From the NCBI GenBank assembly GCA_023014485.1, contig JAJOZX010009432.1:62001-126000 (forward strand): DNA of 64,000 nt, given 5' to 3'. Shown here in pieces: positions 55,441-64,000 of this stretch. Positions within the stretch are counted from its first letter, which is position 1. Each line of letters begins with the position of its first letter. The stretch comes from Bathynomus jamesi. Its lineage: Eukaryota > Arthropoda > Malacostraca > Isopoda > Cirolanidae. Made by a program: the position numbers and the translations under genes. Below the pieces are notes generated by a model. The model made no database searches and was not told the origin of the DNA. It worked only from the letters and a program-made list of their open reading frames with translations.

Positions 55441-56974
55441 TGATGTAGTGCCCAACCCGTATATTTATTTATGGTACTGGACACCCTTTTAATTACGTTA
55501 ATTCACTTCACGGGCACCCTTTAAGTTGGGCGTACCCGTGATTTTATTCTAATTATTTCTTATTTTCGTCCAGGATGACTCGGCCTACCCAAACGGATGG
55601 CCCTTTAAATTGATAGGCTAGGTTCCTTCGGCTTTCCAAAGCCTACTTTGAACGTTAATTTCCTCAGCTAACAAGAGAGGCTATTACAAGGTATCTAGAA
55701 CAACACACGCCCTCTTATAAATTTTATTAAATGTTACTCGAAACAGTACATGCATTTAATAGTTTATTCTGAAGTAAATTTATCAATTTCCATACAATAC
55801 AATCCAATCTTAACTTCAAAGACAAAGGTCACAGTTATATAAATTTAAATCGTTAAATTTACCAATTTTCCGTAAAATACAATTCAATTATAAATCCAAA
55901 GAAAACGTTAACAGTTATCTGAATTTCAATAATTTATATATCGAGGGGCTTTATATTTTAGTGCAACAAAAAATAAATAACAAGAAATGAAGTATATCAA
56001 CTAACGGGACTTACTTCTGAACCCAAATTGACGGATTCAGGAACTAGGGGCCCAGACGTACCCCGTTTAGCATTTACTTGGAGCCAAATTAAACTAATGG
56101 AAAGTTCACAAAACTCTTGGTCCGTTGGTTAACAGTAATTAAGACACAATCAAATTATCGGTTAAGGTCGCTAACAATAAACTTTCTTGTGCACAGGTTT
56201 CCGCGTAAACTAATGACATGCTATACTTTCCGTTTTAAATTTTCTTACGCCACAAGTCTACAGGGGGTTTGTTTAGCCACAGTTAACTTCAAGGAGGACG
56301 ACTACCAACTAACTTAACAATTTTCGAATTTACTTTACAATTTTGAAGGACCCCGCCTTCCAATGTTCTGAAAGCCTATCAAACCCTTTGTTTTTCCTAA
56401 GACCGTCTCCCCAGAAGGCTATTACCCATACAAGAGGGAAAGAAGGCGTCTTTACTACGTTTCCCAGGATCCTGGGCCCCCTGATTGGAGCGGGACCTGA
56501 TTTCCGAGTATAGACCCCTCCTTCTTCCCAAAACATACATTTAAATATAGTTAACAGATTCGAAGTCCCAATTTTATGACCCCCTCGTGGTTCAACTTTA
56601 GCAGCGTCTTCGAATCTGACTTACAAAAGTCGCACCCTCCCGCGAAACGAATCCAAAAATTTTCGACCCAGCGAAAGAGGAACCCAACCATTTGCACATA
56701 CATCCAAATCCGTTGGCTTACCCTTCCCGTTGGGGTCGGGTCTCGGTGATAAACCTCTGTCCCCACGTGGTTTGGCTTTATTACTTCTCGGAGAATCCGA
56801 ATTAAGATAGAACAAACTTTAAAACAATCTGAAACACTTCTGATTTATTCGTTCATGAATGTTTATAAGTCAAACCACACTGCGTTCAGAGATGTACACC
56901 ACGAAATCTTAAAACTACAATTCCTGCACTTATTTTACAAAAGATTTCTGCATGCAAACTTCATGGTTACGACA
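55441..56974 (-). repeat. 5' LTR (right)
   Basis: Would hold the element's promoter. Lacks the 120 bp described for the left LTR. Ends match TG...CA. Confidence 0.93.
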
Positions 56975-56978
56975 CTTC

Positions 56979-57435
56979 ACGTTCCTTTCCTATTCTGTAA
57001 AGTGACCATATGACCTAAATATGACTGTAAGGAGTGCCCACCTTTCGCCGAATATGATTGTAGTAATGAGAGACAAAGCCCCATTCTCGCACAATATGCA
57101 GGTGTCTCTGAGAGCAAATCTAAATAAAAAACTTTTCGAAATTCAGGAATAAGTGAATGAACTGGTAAATCCGACAAAAGGGCATGATGCTCCACCCAGA
57201 CCTGTTGGCTATCTGCCAATCACCGCACGGTAAACCTGAATGTTCTCGTTTTTGAATATGCATATGCCTAAACTACGCCCTACCCTTCGTGGAACAACCA
57301 ATGATTGTCTTTGAAAAGGATGCACGCTCTCGGCTGGCCGAAAATGTCCGCCACAAGTCATAAACAACGCCCCTATTCATGCAGTGCTCCAATAGGAAAC
57401 AAGGCTCTCCGCTTGTAGGCAGGGGGCGTACCCCT
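56979..57435 (+). other. Upstream region of the right LFNAID gene
   Basis: No ORF beyond a short minus-strand one (57219-56977) without motifs. CCAATAGGAAAC at 57389 and GGGGGCG at 57422 are possible promoter elements near the TATA box. Confidence 0.4.
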
Positions 57436-57469
57436 TATAAATGGGGCACTTCGTCGCTTAGAGTCAGTT
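57436..57469 (+). promoter_or_regulatory. TATA box and TCAGTT initiator of the right LFNAID gene
   Basis: TATAAA at 57436-57441 and TCAGTT at 57464-57469; the predicted first transcribed A (57466) is 30 bases from the TATA start, the expected arthropod spacing. The ATG follows 32 bases later at 57498. Confidence 0.75.
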
Positions 57470-57497
57470 TCACGCTACTTATTGTATCATACGAATC

Positions 57498-58098
57498 ATG
57501 GCTGAGCTTTACGATTCACCTGACCTTATTGGTGATAACGATTATTACAACCAAGCCACAGGCCTATTATTCAATGCAATAGATCAGAACGAGCTATTCT
57601 TGTCACAGAACTTTGATGAAATTAATGGAGCAGTGGACCAAACCCTCATTCAAGAATCCTGTGAAATGTAAGTAATTTGTAACGTTGTAATAAGTCTTTT
57701 GGAAGTCGTGTTTAATTAATGTTTGTGCCCCATATATTCAGTATATATATATATATCAGCTCTCGACAGTTTTTAATTTTTAATCTGTGTTCATTGTGTG
57801 TATTTCTCGTCAAATTACTGCGAAATAATTTCAATTTAACCTAACCGTCGACAGGTTCTCTCAACGCAACCAAATCTCATTTATTTATTAGTTTTGATTA
57901 ATACTATTTTTTCCGAAACGTGTTGTTCGCAGCCAGCGTCATGACATTTATTTTACCTGCAGGAGTGAACCCGAGTTAGGACGCGTTATAGCGACTTTTG
58001 ACGAAATGGGGGTACCATCCCCCCATCCATCCCCATGATCCAGACGTCGTGGTATCGGGACAGGGTGATGAGTGCCGGATCATAGAGGAGGAGATGCT
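57498..58098 (+). CDS. LFNAID-family gene, right copy, first two exons
   Basis: Exon 1 (57498-57667, 170 nt) encodes MAELYDSPDLIGDNDYYNQ, then LLFNAIDQNELFLSQNFDEI, and ends GAAAT|GTAAGT. Exon 2 (57963-58098) follows CTGCAG and starts, across the phase-2 junction, MSEPELGRVIATFDEMGVP; it ends ATGCT|GTAAGTG, again phase 2. Both exons align with the left gene (exon 1 the same length, same phases). Inside exon 2 the CCATCC-rich stretch at 58010-58035 shifts the frame: staying in frame meets TGA at 58037, while the other frame gives DVVVSGQGDECRIIEEEM up to the donor. So this copy either ends at about 81 residues, uses another splice site, or has a slippage lesion. The Penelope-like pair interrupts the following intron at about 58186. 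Function unknown; acidic and without membrane segments. Confidence 0.6.
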
Positions 58099-58986
58099 GT
58101 AAGTGTTTTTATTTATAGGCAAATTGAAATAAGCGCGTTTTCAAATTTGATTTTCATTCTCTGATATATATATATATATATATATGCACTAAAATCACAA
58201 AATAACACGTGACCTTATTAATAAGCAAACAACCACAGGGAAAAGGAAACACAAAGTCCGAGCGCTTTCGTGATATATTCACATTATCAAGGAGGAACAG
58301 AAAATAGACGGAGATTACAAAGTAAATGAGTTAAATAGACAAGCAAAAAATTCACAATCGGCACCTCAAATTAAAGGCCTTAAAGCCCTCCAAAGATTAT
58401 TTCAATTGATAACATAATCTGTAGGCAGCTAAATTACTAAATATAAAAAAAAAAAAAGAAGTATACTGTATAGATGAAATTAGACAAAAAAAAAACAATA
58501 CAGAGAACAAAAATTATAATGGTTATTAACACTAATATTTAATTAAAACAGGCAATTAATTGGCAAGAATTTAATGAAAAACAAATAGATAACGTAGATA
58601 ACAAATAGATAACATAATCTGTAGGCTGCTAAATTACTATACAAATGAAATTAGACAAAACACCAGTAGAGAAAACAAAAATTATTATAATGGTTATTAA
58701 CACTAATATTTAATTGAAGTAGGAAATTAAGAGGCCCGAAATTAATGAAAACAAAGGGAAAGTTGCCATCGTCTTACAGATTATTACAAAATTTCTACAA
58801 ACCGTCTGGAAAAAAATTGTTTTCCCAAAAGCAACCCAGTTCAAAAGTCCAATAAACCCCCCAGCAACCAAAGATTATACACGAAAGAAATATTACAACT
58901 AAAATAGACACATAAGAATGTTAACAGTTCTTACAATAATATTTATTTATTTAACCAGGGAAAACCATTAAGGAGCAAGAATGCAG

Positions 58987-60895
58987 TTAAGAAAACAGTA
59001 GGCCCTTCGCCAGCTTTTTGACAATGCACGAATCTAATTTGTACAACCCAGGGCTAATATTAAGGACCAAATCCGCATTATTCTTGATCACACTTGATTC
59101 CAATATATTTCTGCTAACAATAGATTTACTAAACCTTAATTTGGAAGCATTTTTCCAATCAATGGGATGATTAGTATCTCTTACGTGAATGAAAATGGCG
59201 TTAGATTCCTGGCCACTTCTTATACTGTATTGATGCTGTTTAATACGTAACTCAAGGGTCTTACCAGTTTGGCCAATGTAAAATTTATTACATATTGTGC
59301 AAGGGATTTTATATACACAACCATGTTCACTTAAAGGGGAGTTCTTAATCAATGAATTCTTAATTACATCTAAATTTTTGAACGCAATATTTACGTTAAA
59401 AGTCCTCAGCAGATTCGGCAGATCAAGGAAATTTTCTCTGAATGGTAACACTAAAACATTTTTTGTGTTATAAGGAATCTTATCCTTTACTTCGTAGAAG
59501 GTTTTCTTTGCCATTTTTAAGGACTTATCTATGCAGTTCTTTGGGTATTTTAAATCAAAAGCAATTTTGTATATTTTACTAATTTCATCGTCAATGAACT
59601 CAGGGCTACAAATTCGTAGGCCTCTTAGAAACAAAGTAGAAAGAACGGATCGTTTTACATTAATGTGGTGATCAGAATAATATGATACTTAAATATTGTA
59701 CTTAAACTTTTTTCCAGACCTATATATTAGAACATCTAAAAAAGGGATCGAAGAATCTTTTTCTATTTCAACTGTAAAATTGATAGAGGGAATTAAATTA
59801 TTAAGTTTGGGTAAGAATTCATTGAGATTTAAAGTCACTGGCCAAAGACAAAGAACATCATCTACATATCTAAACCATGGAACATAATTTGGCAGAATCT
59901 TCCTTAATAACTTACTTTCAAAAAACTCCATATATAAGTTACTCAAAATGGGGGAGAGAGGGTTTCCCATCGCCATACCAAATTTCTGTCTAAAATATTC
60001 ATTATTGAACACAAATTTTGAGTCTACTATGCACAGCTTAATTAATTCTATAATTGTGGCCACAGGTAATGGCAAATTATGATTAACCAATTCTTCCGAA
60101 AGAAACACTAATAGATCCTCCACCGGGACTCTTGTAAATAAAGCGGTAACATCAAAGCTTACCAATCTAAAATTGTAATTGACACTGACACTATTTAATT
60201 TTTCCACTAGGTCTACATTATTATTTATGTGATTGTGAAATTGTGCCAAGGAGAGGATTAAGAATGGAGACAAGCCATTTGGATAGCTTATATGAAATAG
60301 ATCCTATAGAACTAACAATAGGCCTTGCCGGATTATTTGGCTTATGAGTTTTAATCAGGCCATACATATAAGGTAATGACGGTGAAGTACTCAAAAACTG
60401 TTTAAGTAACATTTCATTCCCCTTCAAAAGTTGTTTAATTTTCTTGTTAAATGCACTGTTCACAGTTTCAAGGGGATTGTTCCTTAATTTCACGTAAGTG
60501 TCCGCATCATTCAAAAGATCATACATTTTTCCTAGATAAACGTCTTTATTGAGGATCACTAAGGCATTTGATTTATCAGCTTTGGTTATATGTAGATTCT
60601 GATCTTTTCTTAAAGCTTCATAAGAGTCGAAAAACCTCTGTGGACAATTTGGGATAGAGGGTTTAGATATGGCACTATATACTATACCTTTACAAATATT
60701 CACATCCTCTATAGGTAAATCATTATATTTTTCTAAATTACAGAAAGCCTTAGCTATTTCTATATAGTCCACCTCCTTTTTAGCTGCTGAAAAATTTATT
60801 CCATATCCAAGAGCCGTAACCATATTTTTATTTAACACTTTATCTGATAGATTTATCACAAATCCGGGGTTAGCATCCTTAGTCCAATCACTTCT
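58987..60895 (-). pseudogene. Penelope-like reverse transcriptase/GIY-YIG gene, minus copy
   Basis: The frame is open from the 5' break at 60895 (DANPGFVINLSDKVLNKNMV). In order: YMYGLIKTHKPNNPARPIVS and FRLVSFDVTALFTRVP (RT motifs, first Asp), KFGMAMGNPLSPILSNLYM, VPWFRYVDDVLCL (catalytic YVDD), then CVYKIPCTICNKFYIGQT (GIY-YIG nuclease with its Arg in LRIKQH) and a stop after KGLLFS. Lesions: a one-base frameshift near 60230 (FHNH versus SHIN) and a deletion of about 27-28 bases at 59689 that creates a stop. These elements copy RNA back at cut DNA or at telomere-like ends; the GIY-YIG domain does the cutting. Confidence 0.88.
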
Positions 60896-60903
60896 TTCAA
60901 TTA

Positions 60904-62438
60904 CGTGAAATTAAGGAACAATCCCCTTGAAACTGTGAACAGTGCATTTAACAAGAAAATTAAACAACTTTTGAAGGGGAATGAAATGTTACTTAAATAG
61001 TTTTTGAGTACTTCACCGTCATTACCTTATATGTATGGCCTGATTAAAACTCATAAGCCAAATAATCCGGCAAGGCCTATTGTTAGTTCTATAGGATCTA
61101 TTTCATATAAGCTATCCAAATGGCTTGTCTCCATTCTTAATCATCTCCTTGGCACAATTTCACAATCACACATAAATAATAATGTAGACCTAGTGGAAAA
61201 ATTAAATAGTGTCAGTGTCAATTACAATTTTAGATTGGTAAGCTTTGATGTTACCGCTTTATTTACAAGAGTCCCGGTGGAGGATCTATTAGTTTCTTTC
61301 GGAAGAATTGGTTAATCATAATTTGCCATTACCTGTGGCCACAACTATAGAATTAATTAAGCTGTGCATAGTAGACTCAAAATTTGTGTTCAATAATGAA
61401 TATTTTAGACAGAAATTTGGTATGGCGATGGGAAACCCTCTCTCCCCCATTTTGAGTAACTTATATATGGAGTTTTTTGAAAGTAAGTTATTAAGGAAGA
61501 TTCTGCCAAATTATGTTCCATGGTTTAGATATGTAGATGATGTTCTTTGTCTTTGGCCAGTGACTTTAAATCTCAATGAATTCTTACCCAAACTTAATAA
61601 TTTAATTCCCTCTATCAATTTTACAGTTGAAATAGAAAAAGATTCTTCGATCCCTTTTTTAGATGTTCTAATATATAGGTCTGGAAAAAAGTTTAAGTAC
61701 AATATTTACAGAAAACCCACTAATAATTGTTCCTATATATATTATTATTCTGATCACCACATTAATGTAAAACGATCCGTTCTTTCTACTTTGTTTCTAA
61801 GAGGCCTACGAATTTGTAGCCCTGAGTTCATTGACGATGAAATTAGTAAAATATACAAAATTGCTTTTGATTTAAAATACCCAAAGAACTGCATAGATAA
61901 GTCCTTAAAAATGGCAAAGAAAACCTTCTACGAAGTAAAGGATAAGATTCCTTATAACACAAAAAATGTTTTAGTGTTACCATTCAGAGAAAATTTCCTT
62001 GATCTGCCGAATCTGCTGAGGACTTTTAACGTAAATATTGCGTTCAAAAATTTAGATGTAATTAAGAATTCATTGATTAAGAACTCCCCTTTAAGTGAAC
62101 ATGGTTGTGTATATAAAATCCCTTGCACAATATGTAATAAATTTTACATTGGCCAAACTGGTAAGACCTTTGAGTTACGTATTAAACAGCATCAATACAG
62201 TATAAGAAGTGGCCAGGAATCTAACGCCATTTTCATTCACGTAAGAGATACTAATCATCCCATTGATTGGAAAAATGCTTCCAAATTAAGGTTTAGTAAA
62301 TCTATTGTTAGCAGAAATATATTGGAATCAAGTGTGATCAAGAATAATGCGGATTTGGTCCTTAATATTAGCCCTGGGTTGTACAAATTAGATTCGTGCA
62401 TTGTCAAAAAGCTGGCGAAGGGCCTACTGTTTTCTTAA
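60904..62438 (+). pseudogene. Penelope-like reverse transcriptase/GIY-YIG gene, plus copy
   Basis: 5'-truncated relative to the minus copy. LRNNPLETVNSAFNKKIKQ, a stop in place of Lys-Gln near 60998 (LLK-stop-FLSTS), then 61004-61315 with KTHKP and FDVTALFTRVP, a frameshift at about 61300, and an uninterrupted 376-codon ORF (61308-62438) with the MAMGNPLSPILSNLY block, YVDD, the YRKPTNN stretch missing from the minus copy, GIY-YIG and the same C-terminus. The lesions differ from those of the minus copy, so both were hit after the pair formed. Confidence 0.88.
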
Positions 62439-63203
62439 CTGCATTCTTGCTCCTTAATGGTTTTCCCTGGTTAAATAAATAAATATTATTGTAAGAACTG
62501 TTAACATTCTTATGTGTCTATTTTAATTGTAATATTTCTTTCGTGTATAATCTTTGGTTGCTGGGGGGTTTATTGGACTTTTGAACTGGGTTGCTTTTGG
62601 GAAAACAATTTTTTTCCAGACGGTTTGTAGAAATTTTGTAATAATCTGTAAGACGATGGCAACTTTCCCTTTGTGTTCATTAATTTCGGGCCTCTTAATT
62701 TCCTACTTCAATTAAATATTAGTGTTAATAACCATTATAATAATTTTTGTTTTCTGTACTGGTGTTTTGTCTAATTTCATTTGTATAGTAATTTAGCAGC
62801 CTACAGATTATGTTATCTATTTGTTATCTACGTTATCTATTTGTTTTTCATTAAATTCTTGCCAATTAATTGCCTGTTTTAATTAAATATTAGTGTTAAT
62901 AACCATTATAATAATTTTTGTTCTCTGTATTGTTTTTTTTTTTGTCTAATTTCATCTATACAGTATACTTCTTTTTTTTTATATTTAGTAATTTAGCTGC
63001 CTACAGATTATGTTATCAATTGAAATAATCTTTGGAGGGCTTTAAGGCCTTTAATTTGAGGTGCCGATTGTGAATTTTTTGCTTGTCTATTTAACTCATT
63101 TACTTTGTAATCTCCGTCTATTTTCTGTTCCTCCTTGATAATGTGAATATATCACGAAAGCGCTCGGACTTTGTGTTTCCTTTTCCCTGTGGTTGTTTGC
63201 TTA

Positions 63204-63552
63204 TATATATATATATATAGCTCGTAAACATTGACGAGATGTCATATTAACCGCTTTGAAAATTGCTTTGTGTTACTTCTCAATTATAATTGGCTGTCTA
63301 ATTCCACTTCTTGTTCTGAAGTAGATTTTCCACAAGATAAATTATGCTCATTGATTTAACCGGATCTTTCCGCGTTTATAATATAACCTAACATAAACTA
63401 AATACCGTTCATTTACAAGCATTGAAATTTAGCTTGTATTGCTTCACGTTTTAAATCGACATTCTAATAGCCTTTTGCTCTGAGTTTTCTACAGCATAAA
63501 ATTATTCCTACGATATTTTCAATTATTAGCTGTTTCCATCCCAACTATTTCA

Positions 63553-63594
<42 letters not shown>
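63204..63594. other. Spacer with (TA)n at its end
   Basis: Continuation of the DNA that follows the right LFNAID exons beyond the Penelope pair, ending in a (TA)n run at about 63553-63590. No third LFNAID exon could be identified. Confidence 0.4.
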
Positions 63595-63595
63595 C

Positions 63596-64000
63596 AGTGG
63601 TGGGCACCGTTAACCAAAAAGTTAACTTCGATAACGATAATCCGTTAACCCAATTTTTAACTCCGATAACGATAATCCGATAATTTTACTACAAAGTTAA
63701 CGGAAGTTAACGATAATCCATTAACGATAACTATTTCTTTACTAACATTTAAAAAATCAAGGAAAAAAGCTTTAAAACACATAGAAAATGTTTATTTATG
63801 CAAAATCCAACAATAAATAGGTATTTAACTGTATTTTTATCAAGTTTTGCAACTTTTTTGCTTAATAACTTTTATTTTTATTTTTAATAAAAAATGTACT
63901 GATTACATGTTTTGAAACCCTTGTAACCACTAACCATTAACTAAATTTTAATTTACCAGAGAATTATTATGGCGGGAACTGAAAGGTAAAATTCAATTTT
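63596..64000. mobile_element. MITE-like repeat, cut by the window edge
   Basis: CAGTGGTGGGCACCGTTAACC at 63596, followed by repeated GATAACGATAATCCGTTAAC motifs, is a hAT-like MITE start seen in many animals. The right end is outside. Confidence 0.5.

Larger units (their letters stand above)
47871..56974 (-). mobile_element. Full-length Ty3/gypsy LTR retrotransposon
   Basis: 9104 bp on the minus strand, with LTRs of 1646 bp (47871-49516) and 1534 bp (55441-56974) starting TGTCGTAACC and ending CACTACATCA, and a 4-bp duplication CTTC at 47867-47870 and 56975-56978. Primer site, polypurine tract, gag and a decayed pol lie between. The order protease, reverse transcriptase, RNase H, integrase is that of Ty3/gypsy. 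Confidence 0.93.
58186..63203. mobile_element. Penelope-like pair A, head to head
   Basis: The minus copy (60895-58186) and plus copy (60896-63203) meet at their 5' ends. They are inverted repeats over 58221-60497 and 60904-63203; the minus copy keeps about 400 bases more of 5' sequence. Both ends abut (TA)n. The two copies are nearly identical, so the pair is young. Each 3' end holds TTGATAATGTGAATATATCACGAAAGCG, a short stem closed by CGAAA. Confidence 0.88.

Overview
This is animal nuclear DNA, most likely from an arthropod and plausibly a crustacean. The evidence is spliced genes with GT/AG introns, a TATA box sitting 30 bases upstream of an arthropod-type TCAGTT initiator at 57436-57469, long (TA)n and (ATT)n tracts, recurring AACCTAACC motifs, and a mixture of transposon families common in invertebrates (GIY-YIG Penelope-like elements, Ty3/gypsy, hAT, mariner, piggyBac). 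I see no conserved single-copy host gene, no rRNA, no tRNA gene and no bacterial sequence. Species cannot be read from the sequence.

Layout. 1-0.8 kb: the end of a virus-like (Polinton/adintovirus-type) block, with the C-terminus of a capsid-type protein followed one base later by an adenain-like C5 cysteine protease. 0.9-1.9 kb, opposite strand: a tandemly duplicated spliced gene of an unrecognised family (called LFNAID here after its central motif). A single homologue with the same 170-nt first coding exon and the same phase-2 splice site lies at 57.5-58.1 kb. 2.3-10 kb: a 113-bp satellite with a tRNA-like A box, a 245-bp tandem repeat, a degenerate TAGGGTGG-end transposon (T1), a hairpin-rich repeat and an imperfect palindrome of about 1.4 kb.

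10.1-43.1 kb is a nested stack built around one decayed mobile gene (plus strand; DTDV/TDIL nuclease-like family) whose pieces lie at 10.1-10.8, 20.1-20.3, 22.1-22.7 and 42.1-43.1 kb. The insertions that split it are: (i) a 9257-bp inverted-repeat element (10830-20086, 3-bp target duplication) carrying a minus-strand gene of the same family, itself broken by a mariner (18228-19150) and a hAT (12071-16616) that in turn carries a MITE (15282-16053); (ii) T2 (22662-26585), a TAGGGTGG-end transposon with about 325-bp inverted repeats and an apparently intact five-exon gene for a 772-residue DDE-like transposase; (iii) a 15-kb block bounded by 290-bp inverted repeats that holds a Tc1-like remnant, MITEs, a head-to-head Penelope-like pair interrupted by T3 (a decayed relative of T2), a mariner and a hAT, and a near-complete decayed SLKIHFL/DEHGERFHQ-family gene.

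44-47.8 kb: MITE, piggyBac, LINE and gag-like fragments and an inverted copy of the 7.5-8.4 kb repeat. 47.9-57.0 kb: a full-length Ty3/gypsy retrotransposon on the minus strand (both LTRs, tRNA-Leu primer site, polypurine tract, 4-bp target duplication) with a decayed pol. 58.2-63.2 kb: a second head-to-head Penelope-like pair. The right edge is cut inside a MITE-like repeat.

The elements do not act together. What the region records is an order of insertion, which can be read because many insertions keep target duplications or have an unoccupied counterpart in the same window. The items most worth follow-up are the T1/T2/T3 transposase family with its intact copy, the LFNAID gene family, and the self-nested DTDV elements.
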